Shown here piece after piece: positions 1-6,940 of a DNA stretch of 64,000 nucleotides. Origin of the DNA: UBA6898 sp964463135 (GTDB taxonomy: Bacteria > Nitrospirota > Thermodesulfovibrionia > Thermodesulfovibrionales > UBA6898). The notes under the pieces were generated by a model that worked only from the letters and a program-made list of their open reading frames with translations, was not told the origin of the DNA and did not search any database. Within the stretch, counting starts at the first letter, position 1. Each line of letters opens with the position of its first letter. The stretch covers positions 62,001 to 126,000 of the forward strand of contig CAYXBA010000001.1 in assembly GCA_964463135.1 (NCBI GenBank). Reading direction: 5' to 3'. A program made the position numbers and the translations under genes.

Positions 1-70
1 CAGCCGCATTGAGAAGGCAAAAGAACTGATCGGGAAACTGTCAGCTCACCTGAAAACAGGCAGAAGGTGA
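1..70 (+). CDS. C-terminal end of an unidentified protein (partial)
   Basis: An open frame enters from the left edge in frame 2 and ends at TGA 68-70, giving 22 residues (SRIEKAKELIGKLSAHLKTG followed by RR). The lysine-rich amphipathic-helix character is typical of a protein C-terminus, but the fragment is too short to identify. It points towards the convergent minus-strand genes that follow. Confidence 0.45.
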   Translation, partial: SRIEKAKELIGKLSAHLKTGRR

Positions 71-113
71 GCTCAGAGCGGCCGGATTCGGCTGAACGGG
101 ATGCTTCCTCTTC

Positions 114-371
114 TCAGGGCACGGCTTTCCAGTTAATGGTTGTATCGTTGTCCGGCCACGTGCACCAGGCCCTGTACTGTTTGCCCTGGCTTTCCCATAT
201 TACGTATGCTGTGCCGTCAAAGGAGCATTCGGATTTCAGCATCTTTCCCTTTGTCTGATGGATGTGGTGCTTCAGCCTTTCAATCGGATGTTCGAACGAG
301 ATAGAGGAGAACTGGTCCATACTGTCCCGCTCCGTTTCATAATTTTCGATGGCTATAGGTTTGTTGTTCAT
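114..371 (-). CDS. Small conserved-looking hypothetical protein, 85 aa
   Basis: The product is not recognised. The frame opens further upstream at 416, but the start at 371 is chosen because a purine-rich GGGGGA lies just upstream of ATG; the extra upstream residues look like translated leader. The protein is acidic in its first half. It ends in a Trp/Tyr-rich stretch (AYVIWESQGKQYRAWCTWPD) resembling a small beta-sheet domain. No signal peptide, membrane segment or cofactor motif is visible. It follows the P-II gene on the same strand after a gap of about 150 bp holding a hairpin, so it is probably transcribed separately. Function unknown; could be a small stress or regulatory protein. Confidence 0.55.
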   Translation of the reverse strand: MNNKPIAIENYETERDSMDQFSSISFEHPIERLKHHIHQTKGKMLKSECSFDGTAYVIWESQGKQYRAWCTWPDNDTTINWKAVP

Positions 372-478
372 CTGTCCCCCCGTTACTAAGTCTATGTGTA
401 TATTACGATAGCACATTTTTTTCGTTCCGGACAGGGGCGGCCTGCTGTGATCAGGTCATGGGAATGCATACTGCCCAT

Positions 479-516
479 CGGCCTGTTCCTCTCCCTTTTG
501 ATGGAGAGAAAGGCCG
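479..516 (-). terminator. Hairpin just after the P-II gene
   Basis: Arms CGGCCT and CTCTCC pair with GGAGAG and AGGCCG across a short loop, with a small internal bulge. The hairpin begins 3 nt after the P-II stop codon. No U-tract follows on the minus strand, so it may stabilise the 3' end or act as a weak or factor-aided terminator. Confidence 0.4.
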
Positions 517-518
517 CT

Positions 519-860
519 TCAGCTGATCGCCTGTTCGCCCTCTTCTCCGGTGCGTATCCTTATGGCGTTGTCGATACTGCTTACGAATATCTTCCCGTCA
601 CCTATCTTGCCGGTCCTGGCAACCTTAAGGATCCCTTTTATCGCGGCATCTGCCATGTAGTCCGGGATCACCAGTTCGATCTTGACCTTCGGAATGAAGT
701 CCACAACATATTCGGCGCCCCGGTACAGTTCCGTATGGCCCTTCTGCCTGCCGAAACCTTTTACCTCGGTTATGGTCATGCCCTGAATGCCGAGATCATT
801 GATCAGGGTCCTTACGTCATCGAGCTTGAACGGTTTAATGATCGCCTCAATCTTCTTCAT
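519..860 (-). CDS. glnB: Nitrogen regulatory protein P-II (GlnB/GlnK family)
   Basis: Trimeric P-II signal protein of 113 aa, the usual family length. It senses ATP/ADP and 2-oxoglutarate and binds target proteins through its T-loop. Seen: start MKKIEAIIKPFKL; T-loop with the uridylylation-type Tyr51 in RGAEYVVDF; B-loop TGKIGDGKIFV around residues 83-93; C-terminal RIRTGE. Its start lies 14 nt inside the end of the NrpR gene, with AAAGGAG upstream, so it is translationally coupled to the repressor. Linkage to an ammonium transporter would favour GlnK, but none is nearby; linkage to glutamate synthase and NrpR suggests a GlnB-like role at this locus. Family call is certain, GlnB versus GlnK is not. 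Confidence 0.93.
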   Translation of the reverse strand: MKKIEAIIKPFKLDDVRTLINDLGIQGMTITEVKGFGRQKGHTELYRGAEYVVDFIPKVKIELVIPDYMADAAIKGILKVARTGKIGDGKIFVSSIDNAIRIRTGEEGEQAIS

Positions 861-1842
861 GGATCTCCTTTAATGCGCTGTCCAGTGTTGACAGCTTTGC
901 ATATTCGTACAGTGTTGACATTGCTTTGCTTTCCGTTACAATGCCCAGCTCCTCGACCGCAGCGATCGGGTTTAATCCGCCGACAACGACCACCCCTGCC
1001 TTGTCCATGCCGACCGGTATGTCCAGAAGCGGGGTGTTGGGTTCGCCGATCGCCAGGATTCCCTGCAGGCCTTTTCCCGACATGGTCTGTGCGATCCGGA
1101 TGGCCTGGTCCCTGCAGATCAGGGGGATATCCCTGAAACTGGCCAGGATTTTGCCGCTCTCCTTCTGCAGGGCCCCGGCAACATCGGTCATTTTGCTGCG
1201 GATGAAAATCTCGAGCGGATCAAGCGAAGAACCCTCATAACTGATGATCGAGATGAACCGCGATGCCTTGCCATGGGAGACCTCGACAACGCCGCCGAAC
1301 CGTGAGGAGATCGGTATGCCGGCCTTGAGGAAGATGCCGTTGATGGTGACACTGCAGACGGTCCCGATCCCGATCATGCCCTCCGGTATCACCACATCAC
1401 CGATCGCTTCACCCTCCGGCTTCAGGATCAGCCGGCTGCTCATGGCATAAGGGGATTGCAGCACCGGTCTCAGCGCTTCCACGGCACTCCGGATGCTGTC
1501 TTTCGGGAAGAACGAGACGTTCAGGATCACGTCACCTTCCATGGTATTGATATCAAGGGTGGTCTGATAGGAAAGCGACTCTATCTTGCTGATGACGAAT
1601 CCCACCTTCTGCGGCACCTGGGCATGTTTCAGCTCCTCCCTGCCATGGTCGGTGATCTTCCGGCCTTCCTTGCCGAACACTTCTGTGTACCCGCGCTCAT
1701 CGAGGATCCTGAGATGGTATCGCACGGTCCTTTCGGTCAGATCGATCCCGTGCGCCTTGAGCTGGCGTGATATCTCGCGGGACCCGATGATCTCACGCTG
1801 TCTCCCGAGAATATCCAGGATTGCAAATATGGTCTTATTCAC
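847..1842 (-). CDS. nrpR: NrpR-like transcriptional repressor (winged helix + DUF128)
   Basis: Residues 1-75 form a winged helix (SREISRQLKAHGIDLTERTV, with wing RKITDHGREEL). Residues 80-325 form one NrpR regulatory domain (DUF128), with paired glycine-rich strands such as GMIGIGTVCSVTINGIF and VGMDKAGVVVVGGLNPIAA. In methanogens NrpR represses nif and glnA by binding GGAA-N6-TTCC operators and is released by 2-oxoglutarate. Here one regulatory domain is present, as in single-domain NrpRI forms. The start is GTG at 1842 with GGAG five bases upstream. It sits between the two glutamate-synthase paralogs and P-II on one strand, consistent with local nitrogen control. I did not find a clean GGAA-N6-TTCC site nearby, so its operator is unknown. 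Confidence 0.85.
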   Translation of the reverse strand: MNKTIFAILDILGRQREIIGSREISRQLKAHGIDLTERTVRYHLRILDERGYTEVFGKEGRKITDHGREELKHAQVPQKVGFVISKIESLSYQTTLDINTMEGDVILNVSFFPKDSIRSAVEALRPVLQSPYAMSSRLILKPEGEAIGDVVIPEGMIGIGTVCSVTINGIFLKAGIPISSRFGGVVEVSHGKASRFISIISYEGSSLDPLEIFIRSKMTDVAGALQKESGKILASFRDIPLICRDQAIRIAQTMSGKGLQGILAIGEPNTPLLDIPVGMDKAGVVVVGGLNPIAAVEELGIVTESKAMSTLYEYAKLSTLDSALKEIHEED

Positions 1843-1914
1843 CTGCGCTCCGTCTTCTGTTCTGCTGCCCTGGTGAGCCGGGTACTATGGGGCAGAACAA
1901 CGTATTTTAATTCC

Positions 1915-3489
1915 TCAGCCCAAGAGGATCCTGTCCGCCTCTTCAAGGTCGGACTCCATTACATAAGGAATGCCGGTCACTTCTGCTGCTTCACGGGTGA
2001 GCGACACAATATCATTTCTGTCGATGTAGGGCAGGGAAAACTTCCGTGCCCCTGCCATAAGCTGCTGCAGTCCGAGCTTCAGCCGGTCTGCAAAGGTGTA
2101 CAGCGCTATGGCCCCCATCGGGAGCTTCTTGAAATCCTTACCGAACCTCGTCTTCAGCGTCTCATAACTGATAAAGATCCTTTCCGGTACATCGCCGTGC
2201 TTCCTGATCTCGGGCGGCAGTTTCTCCTCCTGAATCCAGCGCCCGATATTTTTTCCGACAAAGGCCGGGATCATGAGGGCGCGGCCCATACAGACAGCCT
2301 TAAAATAGGGTGAGCCGAGGGCCAGGGCCTTGAAGATGTGGTCTTCGAGGGAAAAGCCGCCTGCCATGGCAAGATCAGGGACATGCTTCCCTTTGGCCTT
2401 GAGCTTGGATGCGAACTTGTATGCAAGGGCCTGCAAATAGATGGTCGGGATGCCCCATTCATTCATCATCCTCCAGGGGCTCATGCCGGTCCCGCCGCCT
2501 GCACCGTCGATGGTAAGGAGGTCCACCCCTGCGTCAGATGCGTAGCGCAGCGCCCGGGCAAGGTCCGGCGCCCTGTACGCTCCGGTCTTGAGAGAAACGA
2601 ACTTCGCCCCTGCATTCCGGTAATGGTTGACCGTCTTGACAAAGCCGTCGTATTCGACCATGCCGAGCCGCGAGTGGCGCTCGAACTCCTTGAACTCTTC
2701 TGCTTCAAATGCTTTTTTTACTGAGCTGTTCTCCGGGTCCGGTATTACAATATATCCCCTCTGTTTCAGTTCCTTTGCCCTCTCCAGGGTCTTCAGCTTT
2801 ACCTCTCCGCCGATATTCTTTGCACCCTGCCCCCATTTCAGCTCAATACAGGTAACGCCCAGTTTCTCGATCGCATATTCTGCGGAATGCAGCCGCGTAT
2901 CCTCGACGTTCTGCTGCAGAATGATAGCGCCCTGGCCAGAGTACCAGTCCTTAAAGCAGGTGATGCGGCGCTCCAGCTCAGGAGACCGGACAACCCTGCC
3001 TTTCCTGATCTCGGCCTGCGAGTCCATGCCGACTATGTTTTCACCTACTACGACCATGATCCCCGAGATGGCAGCGCCGATGGCAAGACCTTCCCAGTTG
3101 TCCTTTGCGATGTCTGTTGATCCCAGCGCACCGGTAAAGACCGGGAGTGCGAGATTCACTTTGCTGTTATTGCCGAGCGAGGTCTCTGTCGATACTGCCG
3201 GGAAGATCGCATTATCCGAGTCAGCGCTGATGCCCAGAGCTCCCACGCATGTGCCCTGGATATTCAGATGAGAGTAGTCAACAGGATACTCCTTTGTTGC
3301 GCCTGATGTTATTTTGCCAAAGGGTGCGGGATAGATGACCTCCCTGCCGCGGTACGATGACTTGCCGACCTCGCACGGGCCAGGGCAGCCGTCAAGACAG
3401 ACCGAGCAGATGCCGGAATTGGGGGCAGTGTCCGCGACCCTGTTTTTTGTCCCTGTAGCTGAGCTTGCATTTGGTTTGCCGTAGTTCAT
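1915..3489 (-). CDS. FMN-binding glutamate-synthase family protein, paralog 2 (524 aa)
   Basis: Member of the Glu_synthase TIM-barrel family (GltB central domain), cytoplasmic. Seen: ELKWGQGAKNIGGE, LLTIDGAGGGTGMSPWRMM and AGGFSLEDHIFKALALG, the flavin/substrate core of the family. An N-terminal Cys cluster C28-x2-C31-x3-C35-x3-C39 precedes the barrel. The C-terminal cysteine triad that binds the 3Fe-4S cluster in classical GltB is absent, although the plus-strand homolog at 8029 has it. AAAGGAGG precedes ATG at 3489. It follows a close paralog and precedes nrpR, so it is probably in their transcript. It may be a specialised glutamate synthase lacking its own glutaminase, or another FMN oxidoreductase; the electron donor is not evident. 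Confidence 0.85.
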   Translation of the reverse strand: MNYGKPNASSATGTKNRVADTAPNSGICSVCLDGCPGPCEVGKSSYRGREVIYPAPFGKITSGATKEYPVDYSHLNIQGTCVGALGISADSDNAIFPAVSTETSLGNNSKVNLALPVFTGALGSTDIAKDNWEGLAIGAAISGIMVVVGENIVGMDSQAEIRKGRVVRSPELERRITCFKDWYSGQGAIILQQNVEDTRLHSAEYAIEKLGVTCIELKWGQGAKNIGGEVKLKTLERAKELKQRGYIVIPDPENSSVKKAFEAEEFKEFERHSRLGMVEYDGFVKTVNHYRNAGAKFVSLKTGAYRAPDLARALRYASDAGVDLLTIDGAGGGTGMSPWRMMNEWGIPTIYLQALAYKFASKLKAKGKHVPDLAMAGGFSLEDHIFKALALGSPYFKAVCMGRALMIPAFVGKNIGRWIQEEKLPPEIRKHGDVPERIFISYETLKTRFGKDFKKLPMGAIALYTFADRLKLGLQQLMAGARKFSLPYIDRNDIVSLTREAAEVTGIPYVMESDLEEADRILLG

Positions 3490-3525
3490 GAGACGCCTCC
3501 TTTTTGCGTTGCTTGCCGTCGAAAG

Positions 3526-3555
3526 CGGGACCCCTGACCATTGCCAGGGGTCCCG
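3526..3555 (-). other. 11-bp stem hairpin between the two synthase paralogs
   Basis: CGGGACCCCTG pairs perfectly with CAGGGGTCCCG across an 8-nt loop in the 87-bp gap between paralogs. No U-tract follows on the minus strand. A processing or stability element within the operon is more likely than a full terminator. Confidence 0.5.
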
Positions 3556-3576
3556 GCCGTCAGCGATGATGCCGGA

Positions 3577-5172
3577 TCATTTTGCCTTGAGTATCTTCAT
3601 TGCTTCCTTGCGGTATGAATCCATGAGATAGGGGATGCCGGTCACCTTTGCGCATTCCTCGGTGAGTGACATCAGCTCATTCCGCGTGATAGAGGGGACA
3701 TTGAAGCAGCGGGCGCCTGCCATGATCTGCTGCAGGCCGATCCTGATCTTCTGCGAATAGCTGTAGATGCCGATCGCTCCGAGCGGGATGTTCTTGATCT
3801 CTTTGGCGCCGACGATGTTTTTCACCTCTTCGTAGCAGACGAAGATCTCTTCGACCGTTGAGCCGAAGTCGCTCACGGTCTTCGGCAGGTCATTCTTTGC
3901 CATCCACTGCGCGATGTTCTTGCCGACCATGCCGGGGATCATTAATGCCCTGCCCATGCAGACCGCCTTGGTGAAGGGCGCTCCCAGTGCAAGGGCCTTG
4001 AAGATGCCATCTTCACTGCTGAAGCCGCCGGCAAAGGCGATGTCAGGAACCCGCTCGCCGCGGTCGGCAAGGATCTGGCAGAATTCCTGCGCTGCTGCAT
4101 GCAGATAGAGAGACGGCATTCCCCATTCCTCCATCATGCGCCAGGGGCTCATGCCGGTGCCGCCCGGAGCGCCGTCAATGGTGAGCAGATCGATCTTGGC
4201 CTTTGAGCTCCACTTGATCGCCATGGCTAGTTCTCTCAGGCCGTACGCGCCGGTCTTCAGGGTTACCCTTCTGAAGCCGAGCTTGCGCAGCCTCTTGACC
4301 TCGTCGTAGAAGCTCTTTTCGTCAACAAAGCCGAGCCTGCTGTGGCGTTCAAATTCCTTGATCGCGCCGTCCTTGAACGAAGCCTGCACAATAGGGTCTG
4401 ACGGATCCGGCGTGACGATGTATCCGCGCCTCTGCAGTTCGATGGCCCGCTCAAGGGACTTGACCTTGATCTCGCCGCCGATGCATTTTGCTCCCTGGCC
4501 CCATTTCAGCTCTATCGTCTCGAGCCCGTGCTTGTTGATGATATATTCGGCCACGCCGAGACGGGTGTCTTCAACGTTCATCTGGACGAGGATCTCGCCG
4601 AAGCCCTGATGATAGCGGCGGTAGGTCTCGATCCTGCGGTCCATGTCCGGGGCCTTTACGACCTTGTTCTGTTTGTTCAGCTCAAGCTCGGGATCGATGC
4701 CGCATACGTTCTCGCCGCAGACGATCGTGACGCCGGAGATCGCTGCACCGACCGCAAAATGCTCCCAATTCTTGCGGGCGATCTCTGTCGAGCCGAGTGC
4801 GCCGGTGAAGATCGGGACCTTCATGTTCACTTTCCTGTCCCAGCCATAGGAGGTCTCGGTGCTGACACTTGGGAACGTTGCGGTGTCAGGGTTGCCTTTC
4901 TGTCCCTTGGGAAGGCCTTTGGCGCCGAGTGCATACCCGTGGATGTTCAGGTGGGAATAGTCGATCGGATAATTTTTGTCACCGCCTGCGGTGATCTCGC
5001 CAAAGGGTCCCGGATAGATCAGTTCCCGGCCTCTGAACGTTGCCTTGAAGACTTCGCAATTCCCTCTGCATCCGTCGATACAGCGGGTGCAGAGACCGCT
5101 CATCGGGGAAACACTTCTTGAGCGATTGGTTGTTCTGGTCGCATCATTTGCATTTGGCTGCTGCAGATTCAT
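3577..5172 (-). CDS. FMN-binding glutamate-synthase family protein, paralog 1 (531 aa)
   Basis: Close paralog of the downstream 524-aa protein, with the same layout. The N-terminal Cys cluster C28-x2-C31-x3-C35-x3-C39 (CTRCIDGCRGNC) is at identical positions, followed by an FMN barrel with IELKWGQGAKCIGGE, LLTIDGAPGGTGMSPWRMM and AGGFSSEDGIFKALALG. It also lacks the classical C-terminal 3Fe-4S cysteines. A strong ribosome site (AAGGAGG) precedes ATG at 5172. It is the first gene after a terminator-like hairpin, so it likely starts the operon paralog 1 - paralog 2 - nrpR - glnB. The pair may form a heteromeric enzyme, or one may replace the other under different nitrogen supply; this is inference. 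Confidence 0.85.
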   Translation of the reverse strand: MNLQQPNANDATRTTNRSRSVSPMSGLCTRCIDGCRGNCEVFKATFRGRELIYPGPFGEITAGGDKNYPIDYSHLNIHGYALGAKGLPKGQKGNPDTATFPSVSTETSYGWDRKVNMKVPIFTGALGSTEIARKNWEHFAVGAAISGVTIVCGENVCGIDPELELNKQNKVVKAPDMDRRIETYRRYHQGFGEILVQMNVEDTRLGVAEYIINKHGLETIELKWGQGAKCIGGEIKVKSLERAIELQRRGYIVTPDPSDPIVQASFKDGAIKEFERHSRLGFVDEKSFYDEVKRLRKLGFRRVTLKTGAYGLRELAMAIKWSSKAKIDLLTIDGAPGGTGMSPWRMMEEWGMPSLYLHAAAQEFCQILADRGERVPDIAFAGGFSSEDGIFKALALGAPFTKAVCMGRALMIPGMVGKNIAQWMAKNDLPKTVSDFGSTVEEIFVCYEEVKNIVGAKEIKNIPLGAIGIYSYSQKIRIGLQQIMAGARCFNVPSITRNELMSLTEECAKVTGIPYLMDSYRKEAMKILKAK

Positions 5173-5312
5173 AATTACTTCCTCCTTAAATTTGTTGTTG
5201 TTCTGACTGATAGCCCTGATATCTCACTGCTCTCTCCTGCCCCGCTGCCTCCTTTCATTAAGTATTGGTAAATAATGGCCCAGGAAATTAAGCCTTACTT
5301 ACCTTGTCAGAC

Positions 5313-5350
5313 AAAAAAAATCCTGCAGGCAGATTGAATCTCCTGTCAGG
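5313..5350 (-). terminator. Intrinsic terminator after the HTH-cupin regulator
   Basis: Reading the minus strand, CAGGAGAT pairs with ATCT-G-CCTG over a 3-nt loop and is followed by CAGGA and eight T residues. It lies 16-53 nt after the regulator stop codon and would separate it from the downstream synthase operon. Just beyond it, TTGTC-T-GACAA (5304-5314) is a small perfect inverted repeat of unknown role. Confidence 0.6.
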
Positions 5351-5365
5351 CAGAGAAATATCTGC

Positions 5366-6628
5366 TTATACGCATACGATGAATAACACTGCCTCCTCAT
5401 GCGATGTATTGGCCCACCGGGAAGGGAGAGAGTCTTGCAGAAAGACCGTGTCCCCCGGCTTCAGCTCTTTCTCCCGGTTGTCAATGACCACCGCAACGCT
5501 ACCTTTTATCACGTATATCAGTTCGTCTTTTTTCTGCTGAAAAAAATGTCTGTCCAGTTGGGCTGCCGGATTCATCACCGCAACATAGGCCGAAAACCTT
5601 GCGTCAGACATTGCGCCAAAGATCGAATATTCCGGTGCTTTTTCGATCAGGTTCTCCCTGATGGCACGGCTTCTGGTCAGCCATCTGGCCTCGTCCTTCT
5701 TCTTGTCGCTCTGCAGCAGGACCGTTGGTTTGATGTTCAGGGCTGCTGCCAGCTGCAGAAAGGTGTTCAGGGAAGGGCTGATCTGATTATTTTCGGTCTG
5801 GGATATGGAACTGGAGGTGAGCCCTACCTTATCGGCAAGGTCTTTTTGCGACATGCCGAGTTTCATGCGCGCGTCCCTGATCTTGCTGCCGATGTCGAAC
5901 GTATGTTCCTTTTTTGCCGGAACGATGAGGATCGTGCCGCCTTCTACGTCATATGCATGGGGCTTGAATGCTTCACGGCTCGGCCTGCCTACCAGTTTCA
6001 GGGCCCTCAGGAAGAGCTTGTCCTTTTTCTTGTACAGCTCGAGCACGACCTGCGTTATATGTCTGAGATTGGCCTTGAACGCCTGGCTGTGGGCCTCCTT
6101 TTCGAGGATCCAGTAAGCCACGGTGCCGAGGTCATACAGCCGGGGGCACATGTACGTGAAAAACTTGTATGTATTGTTCTCATCGCCCCAGAGGTCCTGC
6201 ATGCCGGTCAGGCTGTCAATGACGTACCGCGCGCCGAGCGGAAGGCTGTCCTCCAGTTCGTTCATCTTTTGGGTGAATTCATCTATGTTCTTCGGGTTGT
6301 CGATCCGTATGACAGGGAAATCGTGTTCTGTTTCATAAAACCTGAGGAAGGTATTGTCATTCTTTCCTTTTCCGGCAGTGAAGCAGTCGATAAGAATGAA
6401 ATGCTCCGGGCTGAGGATATCCCTGAGTTCCTGGAGGATGCTGAGCGGCGACCGGTTAAAACTGACGTAGATTATCTTCTGCCTGTCGAGGAAAGACTGT
6501 TTGATGAACTGAACGACGAAGGTGTCATACGAGGTGCCGGCATCAACTTCCCATACGACATTATCACCGATATAAAAGGAATCAATGAGCGGATCAAGGC
6601 CGGATATGCCAGATGAAATTTTTTCCAT
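5366..6628 (-). CDS. Three-domain regulator: degenerate KaiC/RecA-like domain + XRE HTH + cupin
   Basis: A 420-aa soluble protein of unusual composition. Residues 1-235 resemble RAD55/KaiC-type RecA ATPases (ISSGISGLDPLID start; YVIDSL near residue 135 in the Walker B position), but where the P-loop should be there is EVDAGTSYDT (27-36) without Gly-Lys-Ser/Thr. Residues 248-302 are an XRE helix-turn-helix (MSQKDLADKVGLTSSSISQT). Residues 350-418 are a cupin (IYVIKGSVAVVIDNREKELK, then PGDTVFL). HTH-cupin pairs usually sense small molecules, so this is probably a DNA-binding regulator whose N-terminal domain binds a ligand or partner without ATP hydrolysis. It lies between two glutamate-synthase transcription units and is divergent from one, suggesting nitrogen or amino-acid control. 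Specific target unproven. Confidence 0.75.
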   Translation of the reverse strand: MEKISSGISGLDPLIDSFYIGDNVVWEVDAGTSYDTFVVQFIKQSFLDRQKIIYVSFNRSPLSILQELRDILSPEHFILIDCFTAGKGKNDNTFLRFYETEHDFPVIRIDNPKNIDEFTQKMNELEDSLPLGARYVIDSLTGMQDLWGDENNTYKFFTYMCPRLYDLGTVAYWILEKEAHSQAFKANLRHITQVVLELYKKKDKLFLRALKLVGRPSREAFKPHAYDVEGGTILIVPAKKEHTFDIGSKIRDARMKLGMSQKDLADKVGLTSSSISQTENNQISPSLNTFLQLAAALNIKPTVLLQSDKKKDEARWLTRSRAIRENLIEKAPEYSIFGAMSDARFSAYVAVMNPAAQLDRHFFQQKKDELIYVIKGSVAVVIDNREKELKPGDTVFLQDSLPSRWANTSHEEAVLFIVCV

Positions 6629-6795
6629 GGAAAACGGTTACCTATTGGCAAAGAGTTTAGTCCAATCAAAAAATCTTTGTCAAGGAAGCATAACAGGACT
6701 GCAGCCGTATTCCCTGATGCCCAGAGGATGGCTTGAGGCCTGAAAAAAACGGGGTTCACGGCAGCCATGCCCATCCTGATCAACTGCCTGAGAAG

Positions 6796-6825
6796 TTGAC
6801 AAATATATCTGATGCTTTTTATTAT
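6796..6825 (+). promoter_or_regulatory. Sigma-70 promoter of the glutamate synthase operon
   Basis: TTGACA (6796-6801) and TATTAT (6820-6825) are separated by 18 bp. Predicted transcription start is about 6832, leaving a leader of roughly 109 nt before the first gene. Confidence 0.7.
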
Positions 6826-6831
6826 ATTTGG

Positions 6832-6849
6832 ACGGCAAACGGTTGCCGT
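6832..6849 (+). promoter_or_regulatory. Perfect inverted repeat at the predicted transcription start
   Basis: ACGGCAA-ACGG-TTGCCGT has 7-bp arms and a 4-nt spacer directly after the -10 element. It can act as a DNA operator blocking initiation, or as the first hairpin of the leader RNA. No known operator consensus matches it in my reading. Confidence 0.6.
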
Positions 6850-6852
6850 ATC

Positions 6853-6896
6853 AGCGTCTCAGATCAGAACTATCTGATTATAGACGCTTTTTTTTC
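6853..6896 (+). terminator. Intrinsic terminator inside the glutamate synthase leader
   Basis: An outer stem AGCGTCT/AGACGCT encloses an inner stem ATCAGA-ACTA-TCTGAT and is followed at once by nine T residues. The upstream gene runs away from it, so it cannot be that gene's terminator. It lies between promoter and start codon, as in attenuators and terminating riboswitches. An upstream TATCAG (6849-6854) could compete for pairing with CTGAT, a possible weak antiterminator. Confidence 0.7.
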
Positions 6897-6940
6897 CTTG
6901 AAGCCGAACTGCAGTATAATTTAAGTTGAGGTACAAAGAC

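Larger units (their letters stand above)
6629..6940. other. 312-bp divergent intergenic region of the nitrogen locus
   Basis: Holds the plus-strand promoter, a hairpin and a terminator (listed separately). At the left edge a perfect 14-bp palindrome, TTTTCCATGGAAAA (6621-6634), covers the regulator start codon. 6635-6790 shows no convincing gene, and I see no other clear element in it. Confidence 0.6.

Noticed and set aside
396..1136. 246-aa plus-strand frame over P-II and nrpR
   Set aside because: Antisense to two recognised genes; Arg/Pro/Cys-rich end typical of non-coding translation.
6621..6634. Perfect palindrome TTTTCCATGGAAAA over the regulator start
   Set aside because: Tempting as an autoregulatory operator, but a 14-bp palindrome made of A/T arms around a start codon can be chance; no second copy seen.
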